A stretch of 33,145 nucleotides of DNA from assembly GCF_003710865.1 (NCBI RefSeq), contig NZ_RHHO01000059.1, forward strand, positions 1-33,145, read 5' to 3'. The notes beneath the pieces are model-generated. The model did no database searches, was not told the DNA's origin, and saw only the letters and a list, made by a program, of their open reading frames with translations. Origin of the DNA: Brevibacillus borstelensis. Its GTDB lineage: Bacteria > Bacillota > Bacilli > Brevibacillales > Brevibacillaceae. Within the stretch, counting starts at the first letter, position 1. Every line of letters begins with the position of its first letter. This document shows positions 29,935 to 33,145 of the stretch, one piece after another. Made by a program: the position numbers and the translations under genes.

Positions 29935-30737
29935 AAAAACCCGAAATGCCGATTCTTCGGGAGACGCCAGATCAAATCTATCAACGGATTGCTAATCGGA
30001 TGGCCACTCTCGCACAGCAGCGCGGGGAGACACCACCAGCAACTGACGAAGGCGAGTTGTTTTACGACTTCGAGTATCCTTTAGCTGCGGAAATTAGCGA
30101 GCAGCAGCAGTTGCTGGAATACGGATTCATCCAACGATTCCTGCCTTGGGCAGATGGCGAGTTTCTGGATGCAAATGGGGTGTTCTTCGGGCTGTCGCGG
30201 AACGAGGGAGAGACCGACGACGCATATAGGCAACGGCTGATTGATCGTGCGCGATCTGAAGAAGGCGATGGCCGTCGCCAGGATTACGAACGGTGGGCAC
30301 GGAACGTTGAGGGCGTAGGAGGAGCCGTGGCAATCGAAAAAGCCAGGAGCGACCTGTCGATCGACGTATATATCACAGACATGAGCGGGCAGCCTGCGTC
30401 GGCGGAACTAGCGGATCTGGTTCGTAGGAAACTTGAGGACAAACGACGGGCTCTACATGACTTGCAAGTTCTCCCAGCCAATGTCTACCCTGTCACCATA
30501 TCCGTGCGGCTTATATTGCGTCCTGATGCTGAGGTGGATAAGATACAGGAGCAAATCACTAATCAAATCAAAACGTACCTGAAAGGGCGTTCTCAGATCG
30601 TGTATCAGCAGATCGGGGCGCTCTTTTTCGTGGACGGAGTAGACGACTTCACAGATTATACGCTAAACGGCGGGGAAGTGAATCTCACGGTACCAGCTGA
30701 CGCTGTATCTTCCCTGAACATGGTGGTGACGACATGA
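29922..30737 (+). CDS. xkdT: baseplate J-like protein, XkdT
   Basis: A 271-residue baseplate J family protein. The N-terminal TPDQIYQRIANRMATL, LLEYGFIQRFLPWADGEFLD and GLSRNEGETDDAYRQRLIDR are typical, followed by WARNVEGVGGAVAIEKARSD and YPVTISVRLILRP. It is shorter than many XkdT proteins (about 350 residues), so part of the middle domain is missing. ATG 29922 follows GAGGTGAGC. Its end overlaps the next start (ATGA). It builds the baseplate wedge with XkdS and XkdU. Confidence 0.88.
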   Translation: MATLEKPEMPILRETPDQIYQRIANRMATLAQQRGETPPATDEGELFYDFEYPLAAEISEQQQLLEYGFIQRFLPWADGEFLDANGVFFGLSRNEGETDDAYRQRLIDRARSEEGDGRRQDYERWARNVEGVGGAVAIEKARSDLSIDVYITDMSGQPASAELADLVRRKLEDKRRALHDLQVLPANVYPVTISVRLILRPDAEVDKIQEQITNQIKTYLKGRSQIVYQQIGALFFVDGVDDFTDYTLNGGEVNLTVPADAVSSLNMVVTT

Positions 30738-31306
30738 TTCCTGAACGGTATAGGCGTGTCCTACCGCCTCAATGGTACGAGAATAAAGCTGCAGAATACC
30801 ATTTCGAAGGCGCGTCAGCAGCTGTCGACGCATACGCAGAAAAGCGTAGAGACTTGGAGCAGCAGTTTTTCCCTCTTTCGGCGACTTGGGGGCTGGATTT
30901 CTGGGATTGGATCTACTTCGGTAAGAAGCAATCCTTGAGTATTGAAGAACGCCGGAAAAACATCCAGAGTCAGCACTGGGCTTACCTCGGATTTACTCCG
31001 AGTGTTCTCCGAGCCATCGGGCTAAGTGCTTCCAAGCTGAAAAACGTGCAGATGATAGAGGACTTTACTGCAAAGGTTATCCATTACGTTTACCAAATCG
31101 AAGACTGGTTTGATACACGGCATGCTGTCCAGTCAGTGGAGAAGATTCGTCCTGTTCACTGTAACGGCGTATCTTTTGAGCCTGTGAGCGGCGAGAGCTT
31201 GGTTTTTGAGGACAACGTAGTGGTCGGCATTAAGGAGTACCATATCGTCTCTGAATTTCGCGTTGGAATGGCCCCAATCAAACGGTACGAGGAGGTGCTT
31301 GTTTGA
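30734..31306 (+). CDS. xkdU: baseplate protein, XkdU (DUF2313)
   Basis: A 190-residue DUF2313 protein. RYRRVLPPQWYENKAAEYHF, RDLEQQFFPLSATWGLDFWD and SIEERRKNIQSQHWAYLGFT are family-typical. It links the wedge to tail fibres in Mu- and PBSX-like phages. ATG 30734 overlaps the XkdT stop. The stop TGA overlaps the following TTG start. Confidence 0.85.
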   Translation: MIPERYRRVLPPQWYENKAAEYHFEGASAAVDAYAEKRRDLEQQFFPLSATWGLDFWDWIYFGKKQSLSIEERRKNIQSQHWAYLGFTPSVLRAIGLSASKLKNVQMIEDFTAKVIHYVYQIEDWFDTRHAVQSVEKIRPVHCNGVSFEPVSGESLVFEDNVVVGIKEYHIVSEFRVGMAPIKRYEEVLV

Positions 31307-31623
31307 TACACAAGGATTACCTGACACTAGCAAGAAACGATCTGTTGTCTCGCGTGAATGGCGGAAGCCTTTTAATTAATGATTCCGTTTCTATGCCGGT
31401 TAAAAGCGCAGCTATCTCGTCCCATCCCATTGTTGGTTTTCAAAATGCGATCGCCCTGCAGGTACAAGCTCAGCATGTAGACTCTGTGCCTGTAATTAGG
31501 AACTTGAAGCTGCTGACATCGGACGGTGTAATCGTATCGGAAAAAGTTACACAGATATCAGCCAGCGGAGCGCAGTTTTTTTCCCTTACATTCGTTGTAC
31601 AGGTGAAAGGAGGAGGACAGTAG
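31303..31623 (+). CDS. hypothetical tail protein (106 aa)
   Basis: A TTG at 31303 placed 5 bases after GAGGAGGTG opens a 106-residue frame (MIHKDYLTLARNDLLSRVNG, then FQNAIALQVQAQHVDSVPVI, beta-rich to KGGGQ). The first residues are helical. It lies between XkdU and a short coiled-coil protein, the place of fibre-associated proteins. Family uncertain. ATT/ATA alternatives are not needed because the ribosome binding site points to this TTG. Confidence 0.72.
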   Translation: MIHKDYLTLARNDLLSRVNGGSLLINDSVSMPVKSAAISSHPIVGFQNAIALQVQAQHVDSVPVIRNLKLLTSDGVIVSEKVTQISASGAQFFSLTFVVQVKGGGQ

Positions 31624-31896
31624 ATGCCCTATCAAGCGAAAACAGACTGGAATTACAATGATCCGGTTACAGAACACGATATCAACCGTTGGGAGAAGGG
31701 CATTGAGGACGCCCACATTAGTATAGAACAGCTCTCAGTAGACGTTTCGAATCTGCGAATTCGCATGACTACGCTGGAATCGATCCTGCCAGAAAACTTT
31801 CTGTATAACAAATTCGATGACGATCTTTCGACGGTCAATTCAATCCGTGTGATTCGTGGCTATTACAACGAATCGGCCAGCCGCTTGGAGGTGTAG
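31624..31896 (+). CDS. fibre-associated coiled-coil protein (90 aa)
   Basis: A 90-residue protein starting immediately after the previous stop at ATG 31624, with AAAGGAGGAGG upstream. TDWNYNDPVTEHDINRWEKG is a frequent N-terminus of phage fibre or baseplate attachment proteins. A heptad-like stretch follows (IEQLSVDVSNLRIRMTTLES), suggesting trimerisation. It may anchor or precede the tail fibre. Confidence 0.75.
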   Translation: MPYQAKTDWNYNDPVTEHDINRWEKGIEDAHISIEQLSVDVSNLRIRMTTLESILPENFLYNKFDDDLSTVNSIRVIRGYYNESASRLEV

Positions 31897-31951
31897 GAAA
31901 AATGAGGAAACCTGCCAATAACGGCCATTTGCGGAAGGGAGGAAAATTGAC

Positions 31952-33145
31952 GTGGCGGAAACGATAATTAAGAACCTCAGTGTAACCTATCAATTTAATT
32001 CCGACCCAAAACCAACAATTGCCACTAAGATCGTAAGCAAGGACAGTAAGACTTACTTAAAATTAGAAATGAAGTTTCCTGCAAGTTTCTTTGATGGCTC
32101 GTGGACAAGGTATTTTACCTCTATACAAGGGATAACGGCATACGGATTGGTCTTAAACTCGACGATTAGAAGAGAGACTGCAATAGAAACAGTTATCGAT
32201 AATTCTAATCGCACGATGTATGTTTATGCCTTACTAAGCAGATCTGATGTTGGCAAAAACATTACAGGTCTGGTTGAAACGGAAACCGTTAATATAACGT
32301 CTCAACGGCTCTGGAGATATCAAGCTACGTATGATTCCGGATTGTACGCTCATCCATTTTCTATGGCTGATTCAACGTCAATTCCAATCGAATCGACTTG
32401 GTTTAATCAATCGCCTACGCTCACGCTAACCAGCCCGGCCAATAATCAGACATTATCGGAAGGACAAGCGATCTACACAGGAAACAACGATTTTACGATC
32501 AGGCTGACTGCAGACGACGCTGACCCATCAGACACGCTAGAGTACCAGATTAGGCTGAACGGCGTAATCAAAAGAGACTGGACGCCTATCGCCAGAAATA
32601 CACCTGTCGATTACACGTTCCTGAAAGCGGACTACACGAAAGATCGCAACTCTTTCACGGTTACTGTCCGGGATTCTCAAGGTGGGCAAACTGTTTTCAA
32701 TGGGTATCTGGACAAGGTACAGGGCTTGCCGGTCAACGTTGTTTCTTCGGCATACCTCGTTTCGCGTATGTCACCGCCTGTTCGTTTGAATAATGGTTGG
32801 TTGGTTGCCTGCTTGATTGATAATGGAATTGCTAATAGCAGTGAGTCATGGATGCGTATGTACGTATCTAAAAACGATGGGAGGACATGGGAAGCTAAAG
32901 GGCGATGGGGATATACTACAGGATCATATACATTGCTTAATTCCCTTGTTACAAATGGGCAGTATGTGTACTTTGTTTTTGCTCCCACCGTAAACTCTAC
33001 AATAAGATTGCAACGTTTTGACCCTGTGGCAAATACCTTTTTAGATAGCGCTGCTGTTGTTGTGCTTGATTCGATGGTCCAGACAACTATCAATTCAGTA
33101 ACCCTTGCGACAACTCCAGACAAGACAAAACTCTGGTGGGCAGCC
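31952..33145 (+). CDS. tail fibre / receptor-binding protein (3' partial)
   Basis: A GTG at 31952 with AAGGGAGG 9 bases upstream opens a frame that stays open for 398 codons to the window end. The N-terminal 140 residues are beta-rich with no recognised domain. LTLTSPANNQTLSEGQAI, then LTADDADPSDTLEYQIRLNG and FTVTVRDSQGG, form an Ig-like or fibronectin-like segment. YVSKNDGRTWEA is an Asp-box of the kind found in BNR/sialidase propellers. Such proteins bind cell-surface sugars. The domain order suggests adsorption to the host wall. The missing C-terminus should carry the remaining propeller repeats. Confidence 0.82.
   Translation, partial: MAETIIKNLSVTYQFNSDPKPTIATKIVSKDSKTYLKLEMKFPASFFDGSWTRYFTSIQGITAYGLVLNSTIRRETAIETVIDNSNRTMYVYALLSRSDVGKNITGLVETETVNITSQRLWRYQATYDSGLYAHPFSMADSTSIPIESTWFNQSPTLTLTSPANNQTLSEGQAIYTGNNDFTIRLTADDADPSDTLEYQIRLNGVIKRDWTPIARNTPVDYTFLKADYTKDRNSFTVTVRDSQGGQTVFNGYLDKVQGLPVNVVSSAYLVSRMSPPVRLNNGWLVACLIDNGIANSSESWMRMYVSKNDGRTWEAKGRWGYTTGSYTLLNSLVTNGQYVYFVFAPTVNSTIRLQRFDPVANTFLDSAAVVVLDSMVQTTINSVTLATTPDKTKLWWAA

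Noticed and set aside
31902..31967. 21-residue frame between the coiled-coil protein and the tail fibre
   Set aside because: It has a poor ribosome binding site and mainly contains the ribosome binding site of the tail fibre gene.
1..33145. tRNA or rRNA genes
   Set aside because: No cloverleaf-like or conserved rRNA sequence was noticed in the intergenic regions, which are all short.

Overview
The window is a contiguous piece of a contractile-tailed (myovirus) phage or prophage of a Gram-positive bacterium. The structural genes follow the order of the Bacillus defective phage PBSX (xkd genes). AGGAGG-type ribosome binding sites, GTG/TTG starts, moderate GC content and the protein flavour (RecU, YopX, XkdE-XkdU, a SpoIIIE-like gamma domain) point to Bacillales. 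Brevibacillus/Paenibacillus is my best guess, but that is inference. Nearly all genes lie on the + strand. Both ends are cut: the first gene lacks its start and the last gene, a tail fibre, lacks its end. I see no lysis cassette, immunity repressor or full-length integrase, and no rRNA, tRNA or CRISPR array.

Region 1 (1-9.4 kb) is the early/middle operon. It holds the tail of a BRO-N/ORF6C antirepressor, a RecU resolvase, a minimal tyrosine recombinase, a cytosine-C5 methyltransferase split over two overlapping frames, an amino-methyltransferase (N6A/N4C class), and many small accessory proteins (zinc ribbons, ASCH, YopX, phage ABA-sandwich). Similar short linkers recur between these small genes. 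At 8.2-8.6 kb a DNA-binding-type gene carries six 13-bp motifs at an exact 27-bp period inside its coding sequence. Two further copies of the motif flank its promoter. This is the most interesting signal in the window and looks like an intragenic iteron array (origin, operator or centromere).

Region 2 (9.4-12.8 kb) is the switch to late genes. A terminator is followed by a small gene, a sigma-like late activator (Xpf type), and an AT-rich accessory locus: one reverse-strand gene, a structured intergenic element and one forward gene. A winged-helix protein and a small membrane protein come next.

Region 3 (12.8-20 kb) is packaging and head: a terminase small subunit fused to a SpoIIIE/FtsK gamma DNA-reading domain, with a palindromic repeat cluster inside the gene that could be a pac site, then the large terminase, portal, minor head protein, XkdF-like protease/scaffold and major capsid.

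Region 4 (20-33 kb) is connector, tail and baseplate: head-tail connectors, sheath, tube, a tail assembly chaperone with a -1 frameshift at A AAA AAC, a small inserted cassette, tape measure, baseplate hub and wedge proteins, and the start of a tail fibre. Many junctions overlap by 1-4 bases (ATGA, TAATG), as expected for one translationally coupled late operon.
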